NCBI GenBank assembly: GCA_031835245.1
Contig: JAVKOQ010000114.1
Span: 1-64,000, forward strand
Direction: 5' to 3'
Length of the DNA stretch: 64,000 nt
Source of the DNA: Balamuthia mandrillaris
Taxonomy: Eukaryota > Discosea > Longamoebia > Balamuthiidae
Position numbers and translations under genes: made by a program. Numbering within the stretch: position 1 is the first letter of the stretch; each line of letters opens with the position of its first letter. The notes beneath the pieces are model-generated. The model ran no database searches. It saw only the letters and a list, made by a program, of their open reading frames with translations, and was not told the origin of the DNA. Below, one piece after another: positions 12,255 through 23,202 of the stretch.

Positions 12255-12830
12255 ATGGCGCACTCTCCGTCGGAACAGCAGCTCAGCTGCGCTCTTCCCC
12301 AAGAAAAAATTCTCTTGGAAACCAGCGTTGCCTGTAGCGCGGAGCGGAGCGACATGACGCTCCACCAAGAGGAGGCAGAACCAACATCTGCGGCTGCTGC
12401 TACACTTCTTGCTTCTTCTTCTTCTTCTTCTTCTTCTTCTTCTTCCTCTTCCTCCTCCTCCTCCTCCTCCTCCTCCTCCTCGACCACGACGACATCATCG
12501 TTGGTGCAAGAGGAGAGTCGAAAGCTGGTGGTGGAAGCCTCTGGCCTGGCGTTGCTGCAGGGAGTCTACGTCGAAGTGGCAGCTCATGATGAAGAGGAGG
12601 AGGAAGGCGAGTCTGGTGGTACTGACGATAAAAAGATGAAAGAAGAAGATAAAGAAAAAGAAGAAGGGGGTGTTGGCACAAAGAAAAAGAAGAAGAAAAA
12701 GAAGAAGAAGAAGAAAACCAAAAAGACAGAAGAGAATGAAGTAGAGAAGAAGAAAAAGAAAAAGAAAAAGAAGAACAAGAAAAAGAAGCAAAAGCAAAAG
12801 AACATGTGTTACTTGGACTGCATAAGTACG

Positions 12831-12865
<35 letters not shown>

Positions 12866-14573
12866 GTCGCTCAATCAATTGATCGTTCTCTTTTCTTTTC
12901 GAAAGTTATTGAAGCGCGTAACCTTGATATTGACTCCACTTCTTGGTTTGGAATTCGTACGTCCTTGCTCATGTGTTTTTTCTTCCTCCCTTCTTCTTTC
13001 TTCTTCTTTCTTCTTTATGCTTTCTTCTTCTTTCTTCTTTCTTCTTTCTTCCTTCCGTCTTTTCCATTCACATATAATATTAACAAAATAAAACATAAAG
13101 GACCCTATATCTCTCCTTATTGCCATCTCCAATTGGAAGGAACGCCGCAAGAATATCGAACAGACTTTGGGCACGAATGCAACCCCGTTTGGAACGACTC
13201 GCTCACTTTCTCTTGGCAACCTCCCTCTCTTTCGCCTCCTTCTTCCAACAACAACACTTCACAACAGGCAACAAAACCGCAAAACAACTCTCAAGCCACG
13301 AACGAAAAAGAAGGGGATGGAAAGAAGCAACAACAGCCTCAACGACGACTATTTATCTCGATAAGAAACAAAGGCTACCGATTGGGCAAAGAATCGTTGG
13401 TTGGTTCTTGCGCTATTCACGTGGATGCTCTTCCAGATTCAACTCCTCCAATGGACTTTTGGGTTCCTCTCGTGAGAGTGAACAATAACAACAAGGAAGA
13501 GCCGAGCGGAGAACTGCATTTGATGTTGCACAAGACGAGAAAGGAAAGCCGAGGGATGCTCGCGTTCTTTGGGCGTCCTTTGAGCTCTATACCGTTGAGA
13601 ATGGGACCAGGTGATATCATTTTGATCAATAACAGTGAGTTCATTCGACATGCCATTAAAATTGCAACGAATAGTGAGGTAAGATGTCATGTCTTCTCTC
13701 TATGTATCTCCTTCCTGCTCTCCTACTTCCCTGCTCTCCTAGCTAGCTCTAACAAAACTCTGAACAATAAAGTGGGATCACATTGCAATGGTTGTCAAAG
13801 TGGAAGGACAAAAGAAGCTCTTCTTCATGGAGGCCACCAACTTCGGTGTTGACATTTATCGTTTAGATCGACGGTTGGACTTTTACCGAGAGAGTGCCAA
13901 GTTGGGTGTTCGTCGTTTGCAGCTGCAACGCACTCGTGACATGGTTGAGGAGTTGGAGAGGTTCGTGGAAGAGGCGATTGGAAAACCTTATGCCCCCTTC
14001 AGCGATCTTTTGAAAGCTTACAGCAACATGAACAGCCCGCCACCTCCAACGGCAAATTATTCTTCCTCTGAACTTCCGGCGCTTTCTCTTCCGCCTTCTT
14101 CATTGTCAACGAAAGAGGAGGACTGTACTTCACATCAGCCAGAAAAACAACAAGAAGAACAGAAGGAGAAAGAGACAATAAGGAAATATGACTATCAAAG
14201 CTTCTTTTGTTCTTCGCTTATCGCAGAGGCATATAAACGTATGGGTCTTCTCTCGGACAAGTACCCCTCCGACCTCTATCTTCCCGTGGATTTTGCGCCT
14301 CTGCCAGACGAAGTCAATTCCAAAACGACCGACTCGCTGCCTCCTCCTTCTTATTCTTCGCATTCGCCTCTTCCTTCGCGGAAACGACTTGCGCCTTCGC
14401 CCTCTCCTTCTGCTCCCTCCTTTCGAACGGCAACCTCTGCTTCCTCCCCGGACATCTTCTTGCCGGGTTCCATGATAACGGTGGAACCTAAAGTGCAGCT
14501 GCTCAAAGGCACGCTGAGCTCCGTCCTCGTTATCCCCCAGAAAGTCATCACCAACAACAACAACAACCCATAA
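12255..14573 (+). CDS. C2 domain plus permuted papain-fold (YiiX/C92-like) protein
   Basis: Exons 12255-12825, 12906-12956, 13101-13678 and 13773-14573 give 666 residues. The first 185 residues include a poly-Ser tract and a K-rich tract. A C2 domain follows (IIEARNLDIDS, then the PYISPYCHLQL and NPVWNDSLTF strands). The C-terminal half matches circularly permuted NlpC/P60 enzymes: GDIILINN, then the His motif WDHIAMVV, then the Cys motif FFCSSLIAEAY, so His precedes Cys as in YaeF/YiiX. Inference: a Ca2+-targeted lipid- or amide-hydrolase at membranes. The start at 12255 has a good context; 10 more in-frame residues lie upstream. Confidence 0.75.
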
Positions 14574-15024
14574 AGCATTCATTTCTAATAGGGCACTATT
14601 ATTCAAGTTTTTTTATTCGACAAAAATTATTCCATCTAGGATTACCATGTAAGGATCAATATTCCATTTCGTCTAATTTAATAAACATTTAGCCTCGTAT
14701 CCTAACAGATCAATATTGCCCGATCTGTTGCACAGCAACCAAATAAACCTCAGCCAAAAAGTGTCCGCCCATCCAGCAGGGATTATCCCTTCACCTCGCT
14801 CCGCTTCCCTCCCATTGGCCCGCCCTTTATATAGAGTCCGCAATAATCTCCATTTCATCGACTGCAGTGGTATCCCACCGCAACCACCAAAATCGCTTGT
14901 TCCTTTTATTTCTCTTCTCTTCTTCTTTTTCTCTCTTCTTCTTCTTCTTTTGTCGTTCGTTTTTTCAACAACAAACAACAAACAGACTCGTTCTCGCCTC
15001 TTTGACACACACCCACAACAACAA
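14574..15024. other. Intergenic, severin promoter
   Basis: This region holds the 3' end of the C2 gene, a TATA box at 14828 and a pyrimidine-rich leader just before the severin start codon. There is no additional gene. Confidence 0.5.
14828..14833 (+). promoter_or_regulatory. TATA box upstream of severin
   Basis: TATATA sits in a GC-rich surround 192 nt before the severin ATG. It is followed by a long CT-rich leader, the usual layout of a strong TATA promoter. Confidence 0.5.
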
Positions 15025-15647
15025 ATGCAGAAGGCCAAAGTGTTCACCATTGCCGGCAGCAACATCGAGAACCTCGGCACCGAGCTCGAGAGGAAGTGCA
15101 AGGAGACCTCTGCTGCTTGCGAAGAACAGGTTCGTTGCGGGATTTGATTTGATTTTGGTTTGATTTTTCTTGGCTAATACTTTTGGGTGGGTGGTTTCTT
15201 TATTTTTTTTAAAAAAAAAATAGTGGAGCAAGACTGGCAAAGAGACAGGTCTGTTGATCTGGCGCATTGAGCAGTTCAAGGTTTGTTTGTTTGTTGGTTG
15301 GCTTTCTGTTGTGTGTGTGTGATTTGCCTTTGTCCACTTTTTTTTTTCCATTGCAATCAACAAAAAGGGGGGGGGGAAGAAAAACTTATACGATGTTCAA
15401 CCAAAAAATCCAAAATGAAAATAGGTGGTGCCTTGGCCCAAGGAGGAGTATGGCAAGTTCTTCACCGGCGACTCTTACATCGTGTTGAACGTACGTGTTT
15501 TGTTTCATCTTTCTCTGTCCGTCTTTGTTTTTTTCTCACGCGCGCTCTCTTTCGTTTGCTGTGCAGACTCACGGCCAAGCCCCCCAATACGCCTATGACG
15601 TCCACTTTTGGCTCGGCGAGAACACCTCCATCGTTCGTACTCTCTCG

Positions 15648-15694
<47 letters not shown>

Positions 15695-16790
15695 GCTCTC
15701 TAACCAAATAAATGAACTAGGACGAGGCCGGCACAGCTGCCTACAAGACCGTCGAGCTGGACACCTACCTCAAGGACGTGCCCATCCAGCATCGCGAGGT
15801 GCAGGGCCACGAGTCCGAGCTCTTCCTCAGCTACTTCCCCAACGGCGTTCGCCTGTTGGAGGGCGGCGTGGAGAGCGGCTTCAGGCACGTGGAGCCCACC
15901 GAGTACAAGCCCCGTTTGTTGCACGTGAAGGGCACCATCAACAACGTGCGCGTCTCGCAGGTTCCTTTGACCAGGGACTCGCTCAACTCTGGAGACGTGT
16001 TTGTGCTTGGTTTGTTTGCTTCTCTTTCTTTGGTTTTGTTCTTGGTTTTTTCTTTGCTTACACTAGCCTTTTGTTTAGATGCTGGATTGAAGATCTATCA
16101 GTTCAACGGCTCCAAGGCCGGTGGCGGTGAGAAGGTCCATGCTGCTCGCCTCTCCAGGGCTTTGGATGTACGTCTCTCTCGCTCTATCTCTCTTCTCTCT
16201 CTCTCTCTCTCTCTCTTCTCTCATGACTAAACAATTGGAAACCAACTCATAAAAACCCAGGATGAGCGTGGTGGCAAGCCTCAGGTCATTGTCATTGAGG
16301 AAGGTAGCGGCGGCTCTGATGCCGATGAGTTCTGGCAGCTGCTCGGCGGCAAGGGTCCCATCAAGTCCGCTGAGGAGGGTGGCTCTGACCGCGATCACGG
16401 CGCCACCTCTGCTGCCAAGAGGCTCTTGCGGTTTGTCGTTCTTCTTTTTTTCCTTTCTTCTGTCGAAAGCAAACAAACTGACCTCCAAAACATCTTACCC
16501 CTCTCCAACTTCATAGCTTGAGCGACGCTTCTGGCTCTTTGGAGTTCAGCGAGGTTGCCAGCGGCCAAATCCCCAAGAGCGCCCTCAAGAGCGAGGACGT
16601 CTTTGTCTTTGACGTCGGACAGGAGGTCTTTGTTTGGGTGGGCAGGGGCGCCAGCACCGCCGAAAGGAGGAACGGCCTCGGCTACGCCACCTCTTACTTG
16701 GAGAAGTACAACCGCCCCGTGTGGTTGCCCTTGACTCTCATCTACGAAGGCGGTGAGAACGAGGTCTTCAACAGCAGCTTTGATTCTTAA
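15025..16790 (+). CDS. Severin/fragmin-type gelsolin family protein
   Basis: Eight exons (15025-15129, 15224-15280, 15425-15490, 15567-15632, 15721-16009, 16079-16167, 16261-16430, 16517-16790) join to 371 residues, close to Dictyostelium severin (362). Three gelsolin-like domains are visible: the first contains [22 protein letters not shown] and VHFWLG; the second [17 protein letters not shown] with [15 protein letters not shown]; the third [16 protein letters not shown]. These proteins sever and cap actin filaments in a Ca2+-dependent way. Members of this three-domain class are typical of amoebozoans and slime moulds. Almost every short intron sits at a codon boundary and several contain CT arrays. 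Confidence 0.93.
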
Positions 16791-16912
16791 ATGAACACAA
16801 ATGGAGGGAGGAACGAAAAAGTGCCTCCCTTTTATTCTTCATTCATGTTTCCATAGAAAAAAATAATACATCGTTGTGCACAAAGAACTCTTCTTCTCTT
16901 GGTCGTTCGCTT

Positions 16913-16963
<51 letters not shown>

Positions 16964-17110
16964 GCCCTTCTTCGTTGTTTCTGTCGGCAAAAATTAGTTT
17001 TTTATGAATTCCGATTGGCGAAATAACCAACACACAAAATTTCTTGCAATTTTTTGAAATATGATTGGATATTGTCGACAGAATTACAAACAGACATAAT
17101 AACAACGGAA
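16791..17110. other. Intergenic with (CT)n array
   Basis: The severin 3' region, a (CT)n array at 16918-16957 and the aminoacylase-1 promoter with a TTGTCGACA motif near 17075, 35 nt before the start codon. Confidence 0.5.
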
Positions 17111-18709
17111 ATGCACCTAAGAACAAGCAACGCAGCAGAAGAAAGACAAGAACAAGGATGGGAAGAAACAGCGGTGCAGAACTTCAAACGCTTTCTCGGG
17201 ATGAAGACCATCAGTCACGACGGACCCACCAACGGGGCCTACCAAGAGGCCGCTCTCTTTCTCTCCGATTTATGTCGAGAATTGGTCCCCCTTTTCGCTT
17301 CGGCTTCTCCGCCAAAGGATGATTTTGGCAGCGTCCGGGTGTTGGATCCGCTGAGCAAGGGCAAGCCCATCGTGTTGGCCACGTTCAAAGGCAGAGACGA
17401 GAGCCTTCCATCGGTGTTGTTGAACGGACACTACGACGTGGTGGCCGCCATGGACGAGAAATGGGACACCGACCCTTTTGAGCCGTTCGAGAATGAACGG
17501 GGGGACATTTTTGCTCGTGGCACTCAAGACATGAAATGTGTTTGCATCCAGTATTTAGAGGCTCTTCGTTTGTTCCTCTCAGAGAGGCGAAAGCAACAGC
17601 CGCAGCAGCAACAAGAAGAAGAAGAAAGTCGCCCATTCCTTCGGACCATTCACGTGAGCTTTGTTCCGGACGAAGAAATCGGAGGAAAGGAGGGAATGGC
17701 CCTGTTGGTACAGAACGAGAAGCTGATGAAGGAGCTGAACATAGGGGTGGCCTTGGATGAAGGCTTGGCCAGTCCCAACGATGATTTTACCGTGTTCTAC
17801 GGAGAGAGAGCCACGTGGTGGTGTCGTATTCGTGCAACTGGTCCTACCGGTTTGCTTTCTTTCTTTCTTTCTTTCTTTCTTGTCGTTTCTTTCTTTCTTT
17901 CTTCTTCGTGTTCATTGTATTTGACAAATAGGACATGGTAGCAGGCTTGTCAAGAACACGGCTATGGAGAAGCTCATTCGTGTTGTTCAGCACTTTCTTG
18001 ACTATCGTGCAGAACAAGAAGCTCGTTTGGATGGTCATGGGTAAGTCCTTTCCCTTTCTCTGTTCTTGCTGTCTTCGTTCGTTATTCTTTATCCTTAACT
18101 AGATCTTTCTTATGTTATATAAACAAAAGATGTCAGCACGCAGTAGCGAAGAAAGAAAAGCTAGGAGATGTGGCAACCATCAACTTGACCATGCTTAGAG
18201 GCGGAGTGACCACCGATGGTGGCAAAACCTATGCCTACAACGTGATTCCCTCCGAAGCAGAAGCTGGATTCGACATCCGCATTCCCCCTACTATTCCTCT
18301 TCCCGAGTTTGAGGCCATGATTCAAGGCTGGATTGCTTCTTCTCTTTCTTCTTCTTCTCCCTCTTCGAACAAAAAAGAAGATGAAGGAAGCATAACGTAC
18401 GAGTTTGCTCAAAAAGCAGAACGACACAGCATTACAAGCATCGACCCAGAGGAGAATCCATGGTGGAAGACCTTTCACTCCTTCCTCGAGGAAGAGGCCA
18501 AACTCAAAGTGGTTCCAGAGATCTTTCCGGCAGGAACGGACAGCAGGTATTTGCGATGGGCCGACATTCCTTCTTTTGGCTTTTCGCCTATCAACAACAC
18601 CCCTATCCTGTTGCACGACCACAACGAGTTTCTCAACAGAAAGACTTTTGTGAGGGGCGTGGAGATTTATGCTGGCCTTATTGCTGCCTTGGCCAATCAA
18701 CCACAATAA
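17111..18709 (+). CDS. ACY1: Aminoacylase-1 (M20 metallopeptidase family)
   Basis: Exons 17111-17849, 17932-18040 and 18130-18709 give 475 residues. M20 metal ligands are all in place: His in NGHYDVV, Asp in RGTQDMK, the catalytic Glu pair in PDEEIGG, Glu in LDEG and the C-terminal His in LHDHNEF. The family removes N-acetyl groups from N-acyl amino acids in the cytosol and acts as a Zn2+ dimer. The dimerisation lid has Ser- and Gln-rich insertions, which make it longer than human ACY1 (408). A start 19 codons upstream is possible; I chose the Met followed by a charged helix because no targeting signal is evident. Confidence 0.88.
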
Positions 18710-18912
18710 CGAATAAAGAAAGCAACAGAACGAGAGAAGAGAGGATGGAGAGAAGGGGGAAAAAAAAAACAAGAGGGAAGCAATGTGATGTTAGCGTCAA
18801 GCGCCGCAAAGCCAGGTCCTCCGGTGTTGGTCGCCCAACAGCTCGAAAGATGTGGCTGAGGTGTGTTCTCCGTGTGTGAAATCGAAGTAGATTTGCTGCC
18901 TCTCTTACGCCT

Positions 18913-19048
18913 CCTCCCCATCCCCAAGGTAAACGAAGTAAATTCAATTATCAGTTGAACGCCTTAACCACTCGGCCACCCCGCCGTTTGTAGTGTAGTG
19001 GCGGGGGTGGGATTCGAACCCACGATGAAGTTTGAAGGGGAAGGGAGG
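18913..19048 (-). tRNA. Circularly permuted type II tRNA (Ser/Leu-like), candidate
   Basis: On the minus strand the 3' half comes first: T arm GTGGGTTCGAATCCCAC (19023-19007), acceptor strand CCCCGCC (19006-19000) and discriminator A (18999). After a 13-nt spacer (18998-18986) comes the 5' half: acceptor GGCGGGG (18985-18979), D arm GGCCGAGTGGTTAAGGC and anticodon arm TTCAA-CTGATAA-TTGAA (18959-18943). The two acceptor strands pair 7/7. The leader (CCTCCC, TTCCCC, AAAC) can pair with the trailer (GTTT, GGGG, GGGAGG). No T arm follows the 5' half. D and T arms match type II tRNA-Ser(GCT)-like sequence, but the plain loop reads GAT, so identity is unresolved. The nearest T-run terminator lies at 18771-18762. 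Confidence 0.6.
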
Positions 19049-19263
19049 AAGCTGGGGGCGTAGACGACGCTTTGAACGTGGCATCATCCTAAACTTGCTT
19101 CACTCTCATGAAAAGCAACACCCGTTCACCGAAATAAATACGTGTGCTTTCTGCAGCGGTTTGCATTGTGGGAGCAAGAACAATGTGCATACAGGGGGAG
19201 GAGGGGCTGGCCGGGGTACCCGTTCTCTGAACACAATTATAGGAGGTGCTGTAAAAGGAGGCG

Positions 19264-20691
19264 TTAAATCGATGCCCATGTATCATAAGGACACCCATGC
19301 TTCTGCAACCACTTCAAAGCTTGCGGTTGGTCGTGCCAGACCGCAGCGGAACAAGCGTTTTCGTCCCAAGGACAGCCCTGATCTCTGAGCCATTCCATTA
19401 TCTCGATATGACCCCCGCTAGCAGCACTCGCAAAAGCGTGCACGTCCCAAGGACAGCCATTCTCTCTGGCCCACATGAGCGCTTGTAGGTTTCCCGCTTG
19501 AGCAGCCCAGGAACAGGTGCTCTCATCCCAAGGGCACCCATTCTCTCTGGCCCATTGTAGTACTTTCAAATCTCCGGTCCTTGCAGCCGATGCGCAAGTG
19601 CTCTCATCCCAAGGGCATCCGTTGGCTCTTGCCCACTGTAACACCTCCAATCGTCCACTGCCGGCAGCGTTTTTGCAAGTAAGAACATCCCAGGGGCAAC
19701 CATTTGCATGAGCCCATTGTAGCATTTCCAAATGACCTTGAGCGGCGGCCTCTCCACAAACAAGCTCATTCCAGGGACAGCCGTGCGCTCGCAACCACCG
19801 CAACATGTCCAGCTGACCCTCGACAGCAGCAGAGAGACTCGTCTCCTCGTCCCAGGGATAGCCATGCTCATGCAACCATTGCATAATTGGCAGGTTTGTT
19901 ACCGTGTCAACGCAAACCCACCTGCGAAAAGGGCAGTTGTGCTTGTGTAGATATTCTAGCACATCTATGTGCCCTCCCACAACGGCAGAAGAGAAGCATT
20001 GCTCGTCCAAGGTACAACCCTGCTGGTGAAGCCATTGCAGGACCTCCGAGTGTCCATTTACTGCAGCCCAGGCGCATGTGAGCTGGTTTACGGGGCAACG
20101 TTGCTTGTGCAACCACTTCAACACCTCTAACTGCCCAAACTCTGCAGCGCTATTGGTAGTTTGAGCGTCCAAAGGGAAACCTCGCTCCTTGTGCAGCCAC
20201 TTGACCACCTCCAAGTGACCCCTTCCAGCAGCCGCCGCCACAATAGAGTGGTTCTTCGTGCCAGTCCAACTAAAATCCAAGAGGCTCGCTCGTCCGGATG
20301 GAGCCAGGGCCCGCTTCAGGACCTCCAACTGTCCGTGACGCGCTGCTTCGAGGCATATTTCTTCGTCCCAAGAGAACTGGCCTTGCTCTTGGATCCACAG
20401 GAGACCCTCGATGTTGCCGTTACAAGCAGTTGCTGAGTAGGCTAGTCGTAAGGGGCAACCGTTGGCCACGCACCACTGAAGCAAGGACAAGGAAGCGCTG
20501 CAGGTCGTCATGGCCGCCAGCTTGTGTCGCTGCGAAGCAGGCAAGCACGTAAACCACCGTTTGCAGGTTTGAGCTGCAACCGCTGCGGCACCCTTTGGAA
20601 GCAGCGCCAGCGTGTAGGCTATCAGTTCAGGCGGAAGAAGCTCTTCGACCCAACAGCGCTCCTCTTCCGTTGGTCTTCCCTGCGGCGGCAT
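19264..20691 (-). CDS. F-box/ankyrin-repeat protein with GCPWD repeats
   Basis: Single exon, 475 residues. An F-box-like N-terminus (LLPPELIAYTLALLPKGAA, then TCKRWF) is followed by about 12 degenerate ankyrin repeats of 26-35 residues, most with LEVLQWARANGCPWDE-like units. The class is abundant in amoebae and in giant viruses of amoebae, and F-box plus ankyrin usually means a substrate adaptor of an SCF ubiquitin ligase. The target is unknown. It is one of the intron-free genes in a largely intron-bearing neighbourhood, but base composition matches its neighbours, so there is no sign of recent transfer. A TATA box lies 122 nt upstream. Confidence 0.85.
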   Translation of the reverse strand: MPPQGRPTEEERCWVEELLPPELIAYTLALLPKGAAAVAAQTCKRWFTCLPASQRHKLAAMTTCSASLSLLQWCVANGCPLRLAYSATACNGNIEGLLWIQEQGQFSWDEEICLEAARHGQLEVLKRALAPSGRASLLDFSWTGTKNHSIVAAAAGRGHLEVVKWLHKERGFPLDAQTTNSAAEFGQLEVLKWLHKQRCPVNQLTCAWAAVNGHSEVLQWLHQQGCTLDEQCFSSAVVGGHIDVLEYLHKHNCPFRRWVCVDTVTNLPIMQWLHEHGYPWDEETSLSAAVEGQLDMLRWLRAHGCPWNELVCGEAAAQGHLEMLQWAHANGCPWDVLTCKNAAGSGRLEVLQWARANGCPWDESTCASAARTGDLKVLQWARENGCPWDESTCSWAAQAGNLQALMWARENGCPWDVHAFASAASGGHIEIMEWLRDQGCPWDENACSAAVWHDQPQALKWLQKHGCPYDTWASI

Positions 20692-20812
20692 GGTTCTGTC
20701 GGCAATTCTTTACTGTCGTTGGCTTTAGAGGCCAAGGGCTTCGTTTCTCCGTTCGTCTTCTTGCAAGATTCTTTCTTGGAACGAATTATTATTGTTAGTG
20801 TAACGCTCCTCC

Positions 20813-20819
20813 TTTTATA
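20813..20819 (-). promoter_or_regulatory. TATA box of the ankyrin gene
   Basis: The minus strand reads ATATAAAAGGAGGAGCG, a canonical TATAAAA located 122 nt before the ankyrin-gene ATG. The same bases lie just upstream of the PNP stop codon on the same strand. Confidence 0.5.
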
Positions 20820-20836
20820 TCCGAAAAAGACACGTT

Positions 20837-22349
20837 TTACAATCGTTGGATCATGCCTTCAAAAATGGCAGCAACAAAAGGGGCAGAAGCACGGGCTACC
20901 CGCAAGCACTCCTCAATGGTTGGATCCTCGGACACGTTCCAGACGCACATGTCCGTGATCACTCCCAAGCCAAACACTCTCATCCTTCTTCCATAAGGCC
21001 TGCTCTCTCCTTGCTCGCCCTCCTCTTCTTCTGCCGTTTCATCTTTCTCTTCTCTTCCATGAAGAGCAGCAATGACCTCAGGAACGGTGCTCATGCCATA
21101 AACGTCAGCTCCTATCATGCTTAGGTACCTGAGTTCCGCTCGTGTGGCCCCGGCTGGACCGACCATTGCGGCATAGACTCCTTTTCGAACAACCACCTTC
21201 TTCTCCTTTTTCTCTTTCTCTTGTTCTTCTTCCCTTTCCTCTTTCATTTTCGTCTTTTCGTATTGCTTTTGTTCTCTTTCTTCAGTTCCATTTTTCTCAT
21301 CTTCTCCTTCTTCGTTTATCTTTGTGATGACGTCGATAGCCAGAGAGAGCAGTTGTGGATCGTAAGGATCTTTCATGTGAGGCCAACGAACGCCCAAGCG
21401 CTCGTCGTTGGCGCCGATGAGAGGGCTGGTGTAGGTCAAGTTGATGTGGTTCGTGAGGAAGACAATGTCGCCGGCTTTGTAACTTGGGTTGATGCCTCCA
21501 CAAGCATTCGATAGGAGTAAGATTCTTACTCCCAATGCTTTTTGTTAGTGTTTGTTGTTGAGATTAGAAACGAAAGAATGCAAGAAAGAAACGCAACAGA
21601 AAGAAGAAGAAGAAGAAGAAGAAGAAGAAGAAGAAGAAGAAAGAATGTGAGAATAAAAAATAGACACCTTTGAGGACACGGATGGGGAAAGTAATATCTC
21701 GAGCGGAGTATCCTTCGTAAAGGTGTAAGCGGCCTTGCATGACCACCACCTGTTTGCCTTCCACTTCTCCTATTCACGTTCTGTTTTTGTTAATCATTCG
21801 CTTATCTCTCTCCCTTCGTTCATTCTTTTCTTTTCTGCTACCAGGTGAACAACAAACCAAAGATAAGCTGTCCGGCATGAGACTTGGCAGTGGTAGCAGG
21901 AAAGTAAGGTATGTCTTTGTACGGAATGGCGCTAGGACGCCGTACCAAGTCCACAAAGGCAGACCCCAGACCGCTCCCAAGGACTACTCCAATGCGAGGC
22001 TCCGGTTTCTCTTCTTTAAGAGTGTCTCTAATGTAGCTTACAGCAGAAGTGATCTGATCAAAGAGGGGCGAATGTTCCTCTGCTAAGATAAACGTGAGAA
22101 GAAAAACAATAAGAAAAACAGCAACAAGAAGAAGAACAACAAGAAGAAGGAGAAGAGGGAAAGCGGACCTTTTGCTCGATGCAGTATGCGAAGCCGGTCG
22201 CCGATAGGCCCAACTCCGATCTCTTTCAAGAGCTCATGGTTCAGGTCGCGTAGTACGCACCTGTCGACTCTGTGTTCCGCGAACATCGAGGCATACTGCG
22301 TCGCGCTCACCGCATCGATACCTGCCGCCTCGAACCAAGCCCCATTCAT
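20837..22349 (-). CDS. SAM domain fused to purine nucleoside phosphorylase
   Basis: Four exons (22349-22169, 22082-21858, 21769-21668, 21537-20837) close in frame to 402 residues. Residues 1-60 form a SAM domain (WFEAAGID, then HELLKEIGVGPIGDRLRIL). The rest is a trimeric-type PNP: phosphate loop LGSGLG, SHAGQLIFG, MQGRLHLYEGY, NACGGINPSY, GMSTVPEV. A K/E-rich insert of about 50 residues sits before the GVYAAMVGPAG strand. Two purine-contacting positions differ from human PNP: Glu201 aligns with Ala (GPAGATRAE) and Asn243 with Asp (VITDMC). The reaction is phosphorolysis of purine nucleosides. The SAM domain may drive oligomerisation or RNA/protein binding; that is inference. Confidence 0.85.
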
Positions 22350-23165
22350 CTCTCCTTTTTTTTTTCTTCTATGGACGGTGTAACTCTCTCTCCTATCCCG
22401 AGAGAGGAGAAGAGATAGTGTCGACACGAAAGTCGACAAAATAACTGATCTGATAAGCGATTATACTCTGATTTGCGATTCGACCGACCGACAGATCGTT
22501 GATTGCGATTATGGGAGAGGAAAAGTTCGCAGAGTGTTCGAGGGGCCATAACTTATAGATAGGGAAATGGTTTGGTCACACTTCCCCTCTTCTTTTGTCT
22601 TACAAAACAAAAGTACGGAAAATCTCTGGGAGGACCACTGCGCTGTTGCTTGGTGCTGCTTGCTGCTTGCTGCTGCTTGCACACAAAGCGAGTAGTGGGT
22701 GGTGGTGGCACTCACAGCAAACCGCCTTTTTTTACGTGTGGGTTTCCTCCTCGTTTCCTTTTCCAAAAGGAATGGCGTTGCGGCAGAGGGAACGTTTAAA
22801 AACCCAGGTTGTTTTTTGTTGCTTTCCTTCTGCCGAAACGGACCTTGATAAACGCACTTGGCAAGTTACACAAGTGTGAACAGATACGGGTCCTACATTT
22901 CTCTTTTCTCTTTTCTCTTCTCTCTTAGTCTATTACCTTTGTTTTTGTTCTCGCTTCCTCTCTTCCTCTCTTCCTCTCTCTCTCTCTCTCTGTCTCTCTC
23001 TGTCTTTGTCTATTCTGTGGTTACTCTCCTTTCTTCTCTTGCCTCTATTCTCTTTGAGTCCTCTCCCTCTCGTACAAGTGACGAAGTGAAGAAGTCACCA
23101 ACTGTGAATGTGTGGTCTTCAAGCACGCCCTGTTTCGGCCTTCCTCCACAATTGTTGGCATCTTC

Positions 23166-23202
<37 letters not shown>

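Noticed and set aside
19264-20691. Possible viral origin of the GCPWD ankyrin gene
   Set aside because: The repeat type is shared by amoebae and their giant viruses. No capsid, polymerase or packaging gene lies nearby and base composition matches the surroundings.
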